From Bacillus proteolyticus (GTDB taxonomy: Bacteria > Bacillota > Bacilli > Bacillales > Bacillaceae_G), in contig NZ_MACH01000100.1 in the NCBI RefSeq assembly GCF_001884065.1, positions 1 through 51,115 on the forward strand: 51,115 nt of DNA. The letters are read 5' to 3'. A model generated the notes under the pieces. It was not told the origin of the DNA. It was given only the letters and a program-made list of their open reading frames with translations, and did no database searches. Below are positions 27,511 to 37,248 of this stretch, in pieces. Numbering within the stretch: position 1 is the first letter of the stretch; each line of letters starts with the position of its first letter. The position numbers and the translations under genes were made by a program.

Positions 27511-27897
27511 ATGGCGATTAATGAGGAATCAATTTGTCAACAGTTTGCAAGAATTATCGGTGGCCAAGAAGGATTCGCCGGTGGAAAATGTGTGGCAACA
27601 ATAAATCGGGATGAAATACAAGCAACAATCTTAGGGAAACGTTTTAGAGTAACAACTTCCTTCTCATTCGAATCAAGAGATCATAAAACTGGACGGGCAT
27701 TATGTCTAGGACGGGTAGCGCTCTTACAAAAGGAAGTCACTGGATTTGTTGCTACAATTATTAAACAAGGGATAATTGTTTCGTCAATACACAATGAGTG
27801 GTTATGTGATGATCCAAATTTGATTTACGTTAATATTGAAGACGTTGATGATCCACTAACTTTCGCAAGGAAAGTTAGAAGAGCGTTATGCAATTAA
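27511..27897 (+). CDS. DUF1259 (LppY/LpqO-like) family protein
   Basis: A 128-aa protein resembling the DUF1259/LppY-LpqO family: RIIGGQEGFAGGKCVATINRD at the start and IVSSIHNEWLCDDPNLIYVN near the end, then DPLTFARKVRRAL. No signal peptide. The ATG at 27511 is 12 bases after AGGGGGG; the ATG at 27499 touches that site. Function not established. Confidence 0.6.
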   Translation: MAINEESICQQFARIIGGQEGFAGGKCVATINRDEIQATILGKRFRVTTSFSFESRDHKTGRALCLGRVALLQKEVTGFVATIIKQGIIVSSIHNEWLCDDPNLIYVNIEDVDDPLTFARKVRRALCN

Positions 27898-27919
27898 CTA
27901 ATTTCTTTCGTTAAATGAG

Positions 27920-28281
27920 ATGCTATCACATGCGAATTTTCAGTCCACTTTCGATGGACAAGAAAAAGATTCTATTATTTATGTATTAGCAAGTGAGTCT
28001 GAAATAATAGAAACAGTTAACAAATCGAGTAAGAAAACCAATCGTTTCTGATGATTATGCTTTACTAGATTTTATTCAAAAGCCGAGTACGTATTTTATC
28101 CCGTAAATGCCCGATTTGCCTCAACTAATAATCAGTGGGGGATGAGCACCCCACTGACACGGATTAAAGTTTCGCTTCATCAGCAACAGCATTTATTTTA
28201 GCTGGTATTGTACTTTTTATTATGTTTTACCCAGATCTGTTAGAGATTCCAAAAAAATTTGACTACTTTTCAAATAAATAA
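27920..28281 (+). pseudogene. Gene broken by a frameshift and a bcr1 remnant
   Basis: A reading frame starts LSHANFQSTFDGQEKDSIIY, loses frame near 28018-28030, continues in another frame as KPIVSDDYALLDFIQKPSTY and ends where the bcr1 remnant begins. After the repeat a frame reads SATAFILAGIVLFIMFYPDL and ends FDYFSNK-stop, a membrane-helix tail. I read this as one decayed membrane-protein gene with bcr1 in it; whether the tail belongs to the same gene is an inference. Confidence 0.5.
28095..28180 (+). repeat. bcr1 remnant with internal deletion
   Basis: The left end TTTATCCCG and the right section AATAATCAGTGGGGGATGAG through GATTAAAGTTTCGCTTCAT match bcr1, but the middle 70 or so bases, including the CGGGCAG/CTGCCCG stem, are missing. 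The right end TTCAT has drifted from TTTAT. Confidence 0.8.
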
Positions 28282-28286
28282 AGAGT

Positions 28287-28322
28287 AAAAAACCGGTTCT
28301 TTCGTAAAGGAACCGGTTTTTT
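28287..28322. terminator. Terminator
   Basis: AAAACCGGTTCC-type stem (arms AAACCGGTTC and GAACCGGTTT) with runs of A and T on both sides. Confidence 0.85.
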
Positions 28323-28333
28323 ACGTACGAAAT

Positions 28334-28549
28334 TTGCGTTTTGTTGGTGTTACCACACCTCTATCAAGTTATCAGATACAAGGTAATAGATGTTTTTATA
28401 ATTTGGAAGACGAGGAAATGAACTTGGAGGGAGTATTGGAAGCGTACAATCAATACATTGAGGGGGCATGTTTGAGAAGATTAAATCAATGGAAAAGGAA
28501 ATGTTTTTTAGCCTGGGCTAGGACCTATCCGCCCGTTCTAATTAACTAA
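28334..28549 (+). CDS. Doubtful short ORF
   Basis: An open frame of 71 codons starting at TTG, or from ATG at 28418, ending LAWARTYPPVLIN. GGAGGGAG lies at 28424-28431 but is not well placed for either start. It overlaps the end of the opposite gene by four bases. It may be a remnant; I do not recognise it. Confidence 0.25.
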   Translation: MRFVGVTTPLSSYQIQGNRCFYNLEDEEMNLEGVLEAYNQYIEGACLRRLNQWKRKCFLAWARTYPPVLIN

Positions 28550-29139
28550 AAGAAGAACTTCCCCATACCGATTAGACTACTAATCATTCCTATTCCATTC
28601 ATGCTGCTTTTTCCTACTGCAAGTAAGTTTCCAAGCATTCCTGGCTGACCGTTATTCCCCCATCCCATGGGACTTACCTGTCCTCCCCACGCTGGGGGGG
28701 GGCCGAAAACACCCCATTTATTGGAATTAAAATTAAAAGCCTTGGCTGGCGGTGATAGTAAAGCGGCAAGATGCCCTTGTGCGAACATCCCTGTATGATT
28801 GAATGGTTGAGCCCAAGGGAAGGAGGAGGGGTGAAAATTGAAACCTGCATGGCCTGAAACTGGAGCCCAATTAGCAGGAGGTCCTTGGGGCATCATCCCC
28901 GCATAATTGTTTGGCTGGCCCCAAGAGAAGGGGGAGGACTGGGGATTGAAACCCGTATAATTGGCTGATGAATCCCAACCAAATGGATAGACTCGATAAC
29001 TCCAATTCTCAGGAATCTTCAGACCATTCATTCCCTCCGCTTTAGTTATTTGGGGCTGTGAATATAATGATGACATTGAAATTTGGGTATTATATTGCTC
29101 CCCGTTTCCCTCTGAATTCAAATACCAATATTGGTGCAT
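28546..29139 (-). CDS. Aromatic/Pro/Gly-rich repeat protein, possibly spore-associated
   Basis: A 197-aa protein with no known domain. From about residue 53 it has imperfect repeats of about 20 residues (YTGFNPQSSPFSWGQPNN, YAGMMPQGPPANWAP, AGFNFHPSSFPWAQPFNH), rich in F, W, Y, P, G and N, then a Gly/Met-rich C-terminus. GAGGGG lies nine bases before its ATG. Upstream on the minus strand CATAGGCTA (29179-29187) fits the -10 of SigK (CATAnnnTA), but no well-spaced -35 is seen. Composition and this motif suggest a spore coat or exosporium protein; inference only. Confidence 0.6.
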   Translation of the reverse strand: MHQYWYLNSEGNGEQYNTQISMSSLYSQPQITKAEGMNGLKIPENWSYRVYPFGWDSSANYTGFNPQSSPFSWGQPNNYAGMMPQGPPANWAPVSGHAGFNFHPSSFPWAQPFNHTGMFAQGHLAALLSPPAKAFNFNSNKWGVFGPPPAWGGQVSPMGWGNNGQPGMLGNLLAVGKSSMNGIGMISSLIGMGKFFF

Positions 29140-29178
29140 AAGCTTATTCCCCTCACTTTAAAAATGTAATGTTAGACT

Positions 29179-29187
29179 TAGCCTATG
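29179..29187 (-). promoter_or_regulatory. SigK-like -10 element
   Basis: CATAGGCTA on the minus strand, about 40 bases before the start of the aromatic-rich protein gene. No convincing -35 (AC at 16-17 bases) accompanies it. Confidence 0.3.
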
Positions 29188-29427
29188 TAATATTCCTTTT
29201 TATGGATGGTTACATAACTAGATTTACAAGCCCGTATTTAAATGTTTATAAAGGTGTAATCAATAAAAAAGATTTTAAAATGTTATGTTGAGCAAATAGA
29301 ATTGCTAAAAAGAGAATATCCATTCGAAGAGTTTGGCAAAATACTGCAAGGATAATGTATTTTTGTGCAGATATGCAAACGATTTAAACGAATCAATGGA
29401 ATTGATAATGAAGGGACAAATAAATAT

Positions 29428-30924
29428 ATGAGTGAAACATTACATAAAAGAAAACCACCATATTTAATGCTTGTAATCCTTTTTATTGGGGCATTTGTTT
29501 CTTTTCTAAATAACTCGCTTTTAAATGTAGCCTTGCCATCAATAATGAAGGATTTAGACATTAAAGACTATTCAACGATCCAGTGGCTTTCTACAGGGTA
29601 TATGCTTGTAAGTGGTATATTAATTCCGGCATCAGCATTTTTAATAACCCGCTTTTCCAATAGGAGCTTATTTATTACATCTATGGTGATTTTTATTCTT
29701 GGTACGGCCTTAGCGGCTGTAGCACCGAACTTTAGTTTATTACTTACTGGCCGGATGATTCAAGCAGCAGGTTCTTCAGTCATGGGGCCTTTGTTAATGA
29801 ATATTATGCTAGTAAGCTTTCCAAGAGAAAAAAGGGGAACAGCAATGGGGATTTTTGGATTAGTTATGATTACAGCTCCAGCAATTGGACCGACACTATC
29901 AGGTTATATTGTAGAGTATTATGACTGGCGTTTGCTTTTTGAAATGATTTTACCGTTAGCAATCATTAGCTTACTGCTGGGGATTTGGAAATCGGAGAAT
30001 GTCATGAGACAAAACAAAAATGCAAAACTTGATTATCTCTCATTATTATTATCTTCTGTCGGTTTTGGCGGTTTGTTATATGGATTCAGTTCTGCAAGCT
30101 CCGATGGTTGGACGAATAAAGTTGTCTTAACAACCTTAACCATAGGCGCTATTGCCCTAATTGCTTTCATTATCCGTCAATTAAAAATGAATGAACCATT
30201 ATTGGATTTACGTGTTTACAAGTACCCAATGTTTGCACTTGCGTCTGTAATTGCAATTGTCAACGCAGTGGCCATGTTTTCGGGTATGATTTTAACACCA
30301 GCTTATGTACAAAATGTCCGCGGTATTTCACCGCTGAGCTCTGGGCTGATGATGCTTCCAGGTGCGGTAATAATGGGGGTTATGTCACCAATTACAGGTA
30401 AATTATTTGATAAATATGGCCCTCGGCTTCTTGGTATAGTAGGACTTTCCATTACAGCTGTTTCAACTTATATGCTGGCAAACCTGCAAATCGACTCTAG
30501 TCACACGCATATTATTCTTATTTACACACTGCGGATGTTTGGGATGGCGATGGTGATGATGCCACTTATGACAAATGGCCTTAATCAATTGCCAACTCGC
30601 TTAAATCCGCACGGTACGGCTGTTAATAATACAGCTCAACAAGTGTCCGGTTCGATTGGTACTGCTATTCTTGTTACGATTATGAATTCTGTAACAAAAA
30701 CAAAAGCTGAAAGTCTAATGGTTGATGTAGATCCAACAACCTTCACAGAAGCTACGAAGGCAATATTAACTCAGAAGGCTTTATTATCCGGAATTCAATA
30801 TTCATTCTATGTAGCGCTTGGCATGAATGTTGTTGCACTACTATTAGTTTTTTTCGTTAAACGTGTAGATACAAGCGCGGAAGCTGTCGAGAGGTTAAAT
30901 CGGTCGAGTGAAACAAAACTTTAG
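29428..30924 (+). CDS. DHA2-type MFS multidrug exporter (14 helices)
   Basis: A 498-aa exporter of the EmrB/QacA group. It shows the early NNSLLNVALPSIMKDL block, WLSTGYMLVSG, GRMIQAAGSSVMGPL and the motif C-like PAIGPTLSGYIVEYYDWR, then fourteen membrane helices. ATG at 29428 is chosen; the in-frame extension to 29365 lacks a ribosome site. Just upstream (29262-29354) a frame ends EQIELLKREYPFEEFGKILQ, perhaps the last helix of a lost TetR-type regulator. It probably exports toxic organic compounds. Confidence 0.85.
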   Translation: MSETLHKRKPPYLMLVILFIGAFVSFLNNSLLNVALPSIMKDLDIKDYSTIQWLSTGYMLVSGILIPASAFLITRFSNRSLFITSMVIFILGTALAAVAPNFSLLLTGRMIQAAGSSVMGPLLMNIMLVSFPREKRGTAMGIFGLVMITAPAIGPTLSGYIVEYYDWRLLFEMILPLAIISLLLGIWKSENVMRQNKNAKLDYLSLLLSSVGFGGLLYGFSSASSDGWTNKVVLTTLTIGAIALIAFIIRQLKMNEPLLDLRVYKYPMFALASVIAIVNAVAMFSGMILTPAYVQNVRGISPLSSGLMMLPGAVIMGVMSPITGKLFDKYGPRLLGIVGLSITAVSTYMLANLQIDSSHTHIILIYTLRMFGMAMVMMPLMTNGLNQLPTRLNPHGTAVNNTAQQVSGSIGTAILVTIMNSVTKTKAESLMVDVDPTTFTEATKAILTQKALLSGIQYSFYVALGMNVVALLLVFFVKRVDTSAEAVERLNRSSETKL

Positions 30925-31040
30925 ATAATGATTTCTAAAAATTTTTTGCTGATTAGTTAGACTATGAAGAAATGCAAATTTCTGCTGCTAAGGCGCTGGT
31001 ATTTAAATCTGGAAAAAACAGTGAAATAATTATATATAGT

Positions 31041-31075
31041 AAAAAGGATCTGATATTCATATCAGATCCTTTTTC
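31041..31075. terminator. Bidirectional terminator
   Basis: AAAAAGGATCTGATAT and ATATCAGATCCTTTTT arms. From 31076 to 31376 there is no clear gene; on the minus strand 31195-31300 a stop-broken frame (HDYDIAYKVGNLSYLST) could be decayed coding sequence. Confidence 0.85.
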
Positions 31076-31376
31076 ATTCGTAACACAGTATACTTGTTTA
31101 TCGTATTTGTTTGAATTGACATTAGAAACTACTGGTTTTCCCAATACTACAATCTTTAGCTTTCAATTTCTGATAAATATTATAATAATTCGCTTCATTT
31201 TAATTTAGTATTTTTTCTGCAAGTTATAAATCTAATGTCGACAAATAACTTAGATTACCAACCTTATAAGCAATATCATAATCATGAATAGTTAGGGAAA
31301 AGATAAATAAGGTAATCAATTACATATCTTTATCCCAGGCGATTCATTGCTATCTTCTCTTTATTGAATGGGATAT

Positions 31377-31535
31377 TTTATCCCGCTATTTGCCGGGCAG
31401 TAAGACCCCACCTCAAAATTCAGCGGAAGCAAAGAAGTTAGACGGGGGTCGGGCTGCCCGTAAAAGCCCGATTGGTGTGGGCTGATAATCAGTGGAGAAT
31501 GAACAAAACCCCCACTGATTAAAGTTTCACTTTAT
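31377..31535 (+). repeat. bcr1 repeat upstream of the P450 gene
   Basis: Full-length element (about 159 bases with its target repeats) bounded by TTTAT on both sides. It holds the GCCGGGCAG/CTGCCCG stem and ends AATCAGTGG...CCACTGATTAAAG. Its right end lies 28 bases before the P450 start codon. Confidence 0.9.
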
Positions 31536-31563
31536 TTCATGCTTTTTTGAAAGGGTGTTTTTA

Positions 31564-34500
31564 ATGGAAAAAGAAGTATCTGCCATTCCTCAGCCGAAAA
31601 CATATGGACCGCTGGGTAATCTCCCATTAATTGATAAAGATAAACCGACCTTATCCTTTATCAAACTAGCGGAAGAGTATGGTCCCATTTTTCGAATTCA
31701 AACTTTAGGTGATACCATCATTGTCGTTTCTGGACATAAACTGGTAGCAGAAGTCTGTGACGAAACACGGTTCGATAAAAGTATAGAGGGTGCTTTAGCA
31801 AAGGTTCGTGCCTTTGCTGGAGACGGATTATTTACAAGCGAGACTCACGAGCCTAACTGGAAAAAAGCTCATAATATTTTGATGCCTACATTCAGCCAAC
31901 GGGCAATGAAAGATTACCATACCATGATGGTCGATATTGCCGTACAACTCGTTCAAAAATGGGCAAGACTTAATCCGAATGAAAACGTAGCTGTTCCGGA
32001 GGATATGACTCGCCTTACATTAGATACAATTGGTCTATGTGGTTTTAATTACCGATTTAATAGCTTTTATCGTGAGACCCCTCATCCTTTTATTACTAGC
32101 ATGAGCCGTGCTCTAGATGAGGCGATGCACCAATTGCAGCGGCTGGATATAGAAGACAAACTCATGTGGAGAACGAAACGTCAATTTCAGCATGATATTC
32201 AATCTATGTTTTCTTTAGTAGATAATATTATTGCTGAACGTAAAAGTAATGGGAAACAGGAAGAAAATGATTTACTTTCCCGTATGTTAAATGTGCAGGA
32301 TCCGGAAACTGGTGAAAAATTAGATGATGAAAATATTCGTTTTCAAATTATTACCTTTTTAATAGCTGGGCATGAGACAACAAGTGGATTGTTATCTTTT
32401 GCAATCTATTTTTTATTAAAGAATCCAGATAAATTGAAAAAAGCCTATGAAGAAGTAGATCGGGTTTTAACAGATCCCACTCCAACATACCAACAAATTA
32501 TGAAACTAAAGTATATACGGATGGTTTTAAATGAATCGCTACGTCTATGGCCTACTGCTCCAGCATTTAGTCTCTATGCAAAAGAAGATACAGTAATTGG
32601 TGGGAAATACCCAATTAAGAAAGGAGAAGATCGTATTTCTGTTCTTATTCCTCAGCTACATAGGGATAAAGATGCGTGGGGAGACAATGTGGAAGAATTC
32701 CAACCTGAACGATTTGAAGAGATGGATAAGGTTCCTCATCATGCTTATAAGCCATTTGGAAATGGTCAGAGAGCATGTATCGGTATGCAGTTTGCACTTC
32801 ATGAAGCCACACTCGTAATGGGAATGCTTCTTCAACATTTTGAATTCATTGATTATGAAGACTATCAGCTGGACGTAAAACAAACATTAACGCTAAAGCC
32901 TGGTGATTTTAAAATTAGGATTCTACCCCGAAATCAAACTATCAGTCATACTACTGTTCTTGCGCCTACAGAGGAGAAACTGAAAAACCATGAAATCGAA
33001 CAGCAAGTTCAGAAGACTCCTTCTATTATTGGGGCAGATAATCTTTCGCTGCTTGTTCTGTATGGCTCGGATACCGGGGTAGCAGAAGGTATTGCAAGAG
33101 AACTAGCAGATACAGCTAGTTTAGAAGGTGTTCAAACGGAAGTGGTAGCTCTTAACGATCGAATTGGAAGTCTGCCAAAAGAAGGGGCGGTTCTTATTGT
33201 AACTTCTTCTTATAATGGAAAGCCGCCAAGTAATGCAGGACAGTTTGTGCAGTGGTTGGAGGAATTAAAACCGGATGAGCTAAAAGGTGTTCAATACGCA
33301 GTTTTTGGTTGTGGAGATCATAATTGGGCTAGTACCTATCAGCGAATTCCAAGATACATTGATGAGCAAATGGCTCAAAAAGGAGCAACAAGATTTTCTA
33401 CACGTGGAGAAGCGGATGCAAGTGGTGATTTCGAGGAACAGCTCGAGCAATGGAAACAAAGTATGTGGTCTGATGCGATGAAGGCATTTGGATTGGAGTT
33501 TAACAAAAACATTGAGAAAGAGCGCAGTACTTTGAGTCTGCAATTTGTCAGCCGTCTTGGAGGATCTCCTCTTGCGCGAACATATGAAGCAGTTTATGCA
33601 TCTATATTAGAAAATCGTGAACTTCAATCATCTAGCAGTGAAAGAAGCACGCGACATATTGAGATATCCTTGCCAGAAGGCGCTACGTATCAAGAAGGTG
33701 ACCACCTTGGGGTGCTGCCAATTAATAGTGAGAAAAATGTCAATCGAATTTTAAAACGCTTTGGATTAAACGGGAAGGATCAAGTCATACTGAGTGCAAG
33801 TGGACGAAGTGTAAATCACATACCTTTAGACAGTCCTGTTAGTTTATATAACCTTCTTAGTTATAGTGTTGAAGTTCAAGAAGCAGCCACTCGAGCACAA
33901 ATACGAGAAATGGTGACATTCACAGCATGCCCTCCTCATAAAAAGGAATTGGAATCATTATTGGAAGACGGAGTTTATCATGAACAAATATTAAAGAAAC
34001 GTGTTTCAATGTTGGATCTTCTTGAAAAGTATGAGGCTTGTGAAATCCGATTTGAACGCTTTTTAGAACTTCTTCCGGCGCTCAAACCGCGTTACTATTC
34101 TATTTCAAGCTCTCCACTCGTTGCACAGGATCGTCTGAGCATTACGGTTGGTGTTGTTAATGCGCCTGCATGGAGTGGGGAAGGGACATATGAAGGAGTC
34201 GCTTCTAATTATTTAGCTCAGCGTCATAATAAAGATGAGATTATTTGTTTCATTCGAACGCCACAATCAAACTTTCAATTACCTGAAAATCCAGAAACAC
34301 CAATTATCATGGTTGGGCCAGGTACTGGAATTGCACCATTCCGTGGATTCTTACAAGCGCGTCGCGTTCAAAAGAAAAAAGGTATGAACTTAGGACAAGC
34401 ACATCTATACTTTGGTTGTCGTCATCCTGAAAAGGATTATCTCTATCGTACAGAACTAGAAAATGATGAAAGAGATGGATTAATCTCTTTACACACAGCT

Positions 34501-34761
34501 TTTTCTCGCTTAGAAGGACATCCTAAAACATATGTACAGCATTTAATAAAACAAGATAGAATGAATTTAATTTCGTTATTAGATAATGGGGCTCATCTTT
34601 ATATATGTGGTGATGGAAGTAAAATGGCTCCTGACGTAGAAGATACCCTTTGTCAAGCATATCAAGAAATTCATGAAGTCGGTGAACAAGAAGCAAGAAA
34701 TTGGTTGGAACGTGTGCAAGATGAAGGGCGATATGGAAAAGATGTTTGGGCTGGTATATGA
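31564..34761 (+). CDS. cyp102A: Self-sufficient cytochrome P450/P450 reductase, CYP102A (BM3-type)
   Basis: A 1065-aa fusion of a P450 haem domain (about 1-460), an FMN flavodoxin domain (about 490-640: [13 protein letters not shown]) and a FAD/NADPH reductase (about 665-1065: [34 protein letters not shown]). P450 marks: I-helix AGHETTS, ExxR in ESLRLWP, haem loop [10 protein letters not shown] with C405. It uses NADPH and O2 to hydroxylate fatty acids or related chains. Compared with BM3 as I recall it, F87 is kept (F90), but R47 and Y51, which hold the substrate carboxylate, are Asp50 and Val54 here. GAAAGGG lies before the ATG. A bcr1 copy fills the 5' leader, displacing any older operator; no Bm3R1-type repressor gene adjoins. 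Confidence 0.93.
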   Translation: MEKEVSAIPQPKTYGPLGNLPLIDKDKPTLSFIKLAEEYGPIFRIQTLGDTIIVVSGHKLVAEVCDETRFDKSIEGALAKVRAFAGDGLFTSETHEPNWKKAHNILMPTFSQRAMKDYHTMMVDIAVQLVQKWARLNPNENVAVPEDMTRLTLDTIGLCGFNYRFNSFYRETPHPFITSMSRALDEAMHQLQRLDIEDKLMWRTKRQFQHDIQSMFSLVDNIIAERKSNGKQEENDLLSRMLNVQDPETGEKLDDENIRFQIITFLIAGHETTSGLLSFAIYFLLKNPDKLKKAYEEVDRVLTDPTPTYQQIMKLKYIRMVLNESLRLWPTAPAFSLYAKEDTVIGGKYPIKKGEDRISVLIPQLHRDKDAWGDNVEEFQPERFEEMDKVPHHAYKPFGNGQRACIGMQFALHEATLVMGMLLQHFEFIDYEDYQLDVKQTLTLKPGDFKIRILPRNQTISHTTVLAPTEEKLKNHEIEQQVQKTPSIIGADNLSLLVLYGSDTGVAEGIARELADTASLEGVQTEVVALNDRIGSLPKEGAVLIVTSSYNGKPPSNAGQFVQWLEELKPDELKGVQYAVFGCGDHNWASTYQRIPRYIDEQMAQKGATRFSTRGEADASGDFEEQLEQWKQSMWSDAMKAFGLEFNKNIEKERSTLSLQFVSRLGGSPLARTYEAVYASILENRELQSSSSERSTRHIEISLPEGATYQEGDHLGVLPINSEKNVNRILKRFGLNGKDQVILSASGRSVNHIPLDSPVSLYNLLSYSVEVQEAATRAQIREMVTFTACPPHKKELESLLEDGVYHEQILKKRVSMLDLLEKYEACEIRFERFLELLPALKPRYYSISSSPLVAQDRLSITVGVVNAPAWSGEGTYEGVASNYLAQRHNKDEIICFIRTPQSNFQLPENPETPIIMVGPGTGIAPFRGFLQARRVQKKKGMNLGQAHLYFGCRHPEKDYLYRTELENDERDGLISLHTAFSRLEGHPKTYVQHLIKQDRMNLISLLDNGAHLYICGDGSKMAPDVEDTLCQAYQEIHEVGEQEARNWLERVQDEGRYGKDVWAGI

Positions 34762-34843
34762 ATTTTTCTTAATTAGATAAGTAATATGTAACGAATGAAC
34801 TTCTTTCGAATAAGTGTTGATTTAAGTAATAAACTCATTTATA

Positions 34844-34876
34844 AAAATCCCGTATTTTTATTGAATACGGGATTTT
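34844..34876 (+). terminator. Terminator of the P450 gene
   Basis: AAAATCCCGTAT and ATACGGGATTTT arms. Confidence 0.88.
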
Positions 34877-34957
34877 CTTATTTTTAAATAAGCTGGACTG
34901 ATACTGTAGAAAAATAATAGGTAATTCATTTGACTATTAAAATGACCTAATTTAATA

Positions 34958-34973
34958 TATATGTCATAGCATG
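34958..34973. promoter_or_regulatory. MarR-type operator 1
   Basis: ATATGTCATAGCATGT, a variant of the palindrome ATATGCTATAGCATAT found twice downstream of this gene. It precedes the marR start by about 85 bases. A half-site, GGTATGCTATA, follows at 35014-35024. Confidence 0.55.
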
Positions 34974-35056
34974 TAATTAGTAAAACAAATACATTCACTT
35001 TGAATAATTGACTGGTATGCTATATCCTTTTATGTCTTAATGTATAGAGGTGATAC

Positions 35057-35476
35057 ATGAACTTACATGATTTAATAGGCTATCTTGTTCATCGTACTGA
35101 TGTGAAAATGACCAATTATTTTACGAAGAAATTAAAGCCTTTTGGAGTTACGCCAGAGCAGTGGGGGATTATTAGTGTTCTTTGTAGCCAAAGGGCCACT
35201 ACTCAAAAAGAGTTAGCAGAAGCGATTGATAAAGATCAAACTACTGTCGTAAGAATGATACAGTCAATGGAGAGAAAAGGGATTGTAAAGAAGGCTTTGA
35301 ATGACCAAGATAGGCGTTCACACAACCTTTTTTTAACTGAAAAAGGTGACGAGTTAAAGAAAACAATCTTGCCTGTAGTGAAAGACGCTCACCATTTCGT
35401 TACGAGTAATTTGAGCGAAGAAGAGATTAAAGTATTACAATCATTATTAAACAAATTGTATGATACACGCTATTAA
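35057..35476 (+). CDS. MarR-family regulator
   Basis: A 139-aa winged-helix dimer of the MarR family: ATTQKELAEAIDKDQTTVVR is the recognition helix region, DRRSHNLFLTEKG the wing. GAGGTG lies before the ATG. Palindromes of one type lie upstream of it and before the next gene, so it probably represses itself and the DoxX/DUF1772 genes. Confidence 0.87.
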   Translation: MNLHDLIGYLVHRTDVKMTNYFTKKLKPFGVTPEQWGIISVLCSQRATTQKELAEAIDKDQTTVVRMIQSMERKGIVKKALNDQDRRSHNLFLTEKGDELKKTILPVVKDAHHFVTSNLSEEEIKVLQSLLNKLYDTRY

Positions 35477-35534
35477 TACTTGTTCCTTATTGATGCTACG
35501 CTATTCATAAGGAACAAACTTTGTTTTATGTATT

Positions 35535-35550
35535 ATATGCTATAGCATAT
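35535..35550. promoter_or_regulatory. MarR-type operator 2
   Basis: ATATGCTATAGCATAT, a perfect 16-base palindrome downstream of marR. Confidence 0.7.
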
Positions 35551-35651
35551 AGTTTTTGTTTGTTTGGAGGAATGGGAAGATAGCTTTATTTTGTATGATA
35601 TCTGATTCAGGGTCACCTTTTTGCCTAGTACCAGTCAAATTTTTGTATTAT

Positions 35652-35667
35652 ATATGCTATAGCATGT
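35652..35667. promoter_or_regulatory. MarR-type operator 3
   Basis: ATATGCTATAGCATGT, a near-perfect palindrome about 136 bases before the DoxX gene. At 35740-35812 the sequence GTGATTACTAT and TTTTCATCAA occurs twice, a small imperfect duplication of the DoxX gene start; the first copy ends at once in TGA. Confidence 0.65.
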
Positions 35668-35802
35668 AAAATTCATCCCTTTAATATTAAGAAGGGGAAT
35701 GTAAATTGAAGCGACTTCCCTATGGCCAATCTCAGGAAATAGGGTAAAGGTAGTGATTACTATCTGAACAATACTGAGTTTTCATCAAATAATAAGAAAG
35801 GT

Positions 35803-36156
35803 GTGATTACTATTTTAATTTTCATCAATATTGTAAAAGTAGTGTTGTTTCTGTTCTTTTTAATGACAGGTACGAAAATTATATCTGGGAAAATGGCAGA
35901 TGAGTTCAAGCGATTTGGTTTACCTTCGTTTTTTAATTTCTTAACTGGAGCTTTTGAGATTGTAGGAGCAATTGGAATGTTGATAGGAATTTGGTTCCCA
36001 ACAGCAGCTTTATTGGCAGGATTATTGTTAGGCGGTACGATGCTTGCAGCTGCATTAACTCTTATTGTACTAGCGAGAGATCCCTTTAAGAAGGCAATAC
36101 CTGCGCTTGTTTTGTTTGTCCTTAGTATAGGGATAAGTTTGTATCATATTTTTTAA
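35803..36156 (+). CDS. DoxX-family membrane protein
   Basis: A 117-aa four-helix membrane protein of the DoxX type: LFFLMTGTKIISGKMADEFKRFGLP and the later TGAFEIVGAIGMLIGIWFP are characteristic. The start is a GTG with an AAGAAAGG site unusually close to it. Family members are linked to redox and thiosulfate or organic-compound stress, but many lack a known role. Under likely MarR control. Confidence 0.75.
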   Translation: MITILIFINIVKVVLFLFFLMTGTKIISGKMADEFKRFGLPSFFNFLTGAFEIVGAIGMLIGIWFPTAALLAGLLLGGTMLAAALTLIVLARDPFKKAIPALVLFVLSIGISLYHIF

Positions 36157-36239
36157 ACAGAACCGAAAACTGTTAAACTTTATGCGTTCAAGTTGATATC
36201 GCTTTGTAATTATTTTATAGATAGGGGGTGTGAAAACGT

Positions 36240-36731
36240 ATGAATGAGTTATTATTTTTCAAAGTCTTAGCGTTTCTTGCTATATTGACAACAAGTATTG
36301 TTGCTGGAATCGTTTTTGCATACTCTAATTCTGTCATGCCTGGTCTTCGTAATGCGGATGATCGTACCTTTGTTCTTTCGGTTAGACACTTTACCTCATC
36401 AGTGGCTAATCCGATTTTTCTCTTCATTTCAAACGGTGCTCTTATAGCGCAGATCGGTTTTGTTGTATTAGCGGTTTACCTACAGCAATTCGATAAATTC
36501 ATTTTAGGATTAATCGCATTGATTAGTTATGTTGCGACTCTACTGATCACTTTCACAGGAAACCTTCCGATGAATAGAGCGATTATCTCAGCTGAACTAC
36601 CTGTAAGAGATTCTGGATGGGAGGAACTCAGAGTCGAATTTGAATCCCGTTGGACGTTGCTGAATCACACGCGTACCTTAACGTGCATTTTGAGTGTGTC
36701 GGCACTACTAATAGCGTTGCTTATTAATTAG
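36240..36731 (+). CDS. DUF1772 (anthrone oxygenase-like) membrane protein
   Basis: A 163-aa membrane protein with four helices (about 9-31, 57-79, 84-106, 142-161). FAYSNSVMPGL, FTGNLPMNRAI and ESRWTLLNHTRT fit the DUF1772/anthrone-oxygenase-like family. AGGGGG precedes the ATG. It probably belongs to the MarR-DoxX unit. Substrate unknown. Confidence 0.75.
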   Translation: MNELLFFKVLAFLAILTTSIVAGIVFAYSNSVMPGLRNADDRTFVLSVRHFTSSVANPIFLFISNGALIAQIGFVVLAVYLQQFDKFILGLIALISYVATLLITFTGNLPMNRAIISAELPVRDSGWEELRVEFESRWTLLNHTRTLTCILSVSALLIALLIN

Positions 36732-36767
36732 TAGTATGAATATATTTAGATAAATAGTAATTAACCG

Positions 36768-37044
36768 GATAATTCTTAAGGAATACGGCATTGGAAAATA
36801 ACTTATCGTTCCTGATTTTATCAGATGAATATCTGGTGAATTTAAAAGCTTATGATGTTTTCTATCATGGCGATGCTCCCCTTATGAAGCCCGCGGTACT
36901 CATGGAAAACCAGCCTACTTTCTTGTGAAGAAAAATGGACAACTACTATATCAACAGAGACAAACGATGCCATTTGGTCGTCCAACTTCGACAGAGTTTA
37001 GAAAAATTGTTCAATATATAGGTAAGAATCTCAAGTCTAAATAG
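36768..37044 (+). pseudogene. Peroxiredoxin-like gene, decayed
   Basis: The C-terminal half of a thioredoxin-fold AhpC/TSA-like protein in three frames: ILKEYGI, then ENNLSFLILSDEYLVNLKAY, then ARGTHGKPAYFLVKKNGQLL continuing to GRPTSTEFRKIVQYIGK and a stop. Frameshifts lie near 36793 and 36885. The N-terminal half with the peroxidatic cysteine is absent. Confidence 0.7.
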
Positions 37045-37248
37045 AGCTCTTTTTAATGAGTTTTTAATAACTCTTTAATTTTTAAATACAATAAAGAATA
37101 GGGAAAGTCTCAAACTAGTGCTGGAATAATAGCAATACGAATTTAGACATTACTATCATTCGAATCATAATTAGTAAAAGAATGAGAAGAATTTTTTATA
37201 CAAAGGAATTCCCCGTGAACTTTATATTGAAAATAGGAGTGAGTGAAA

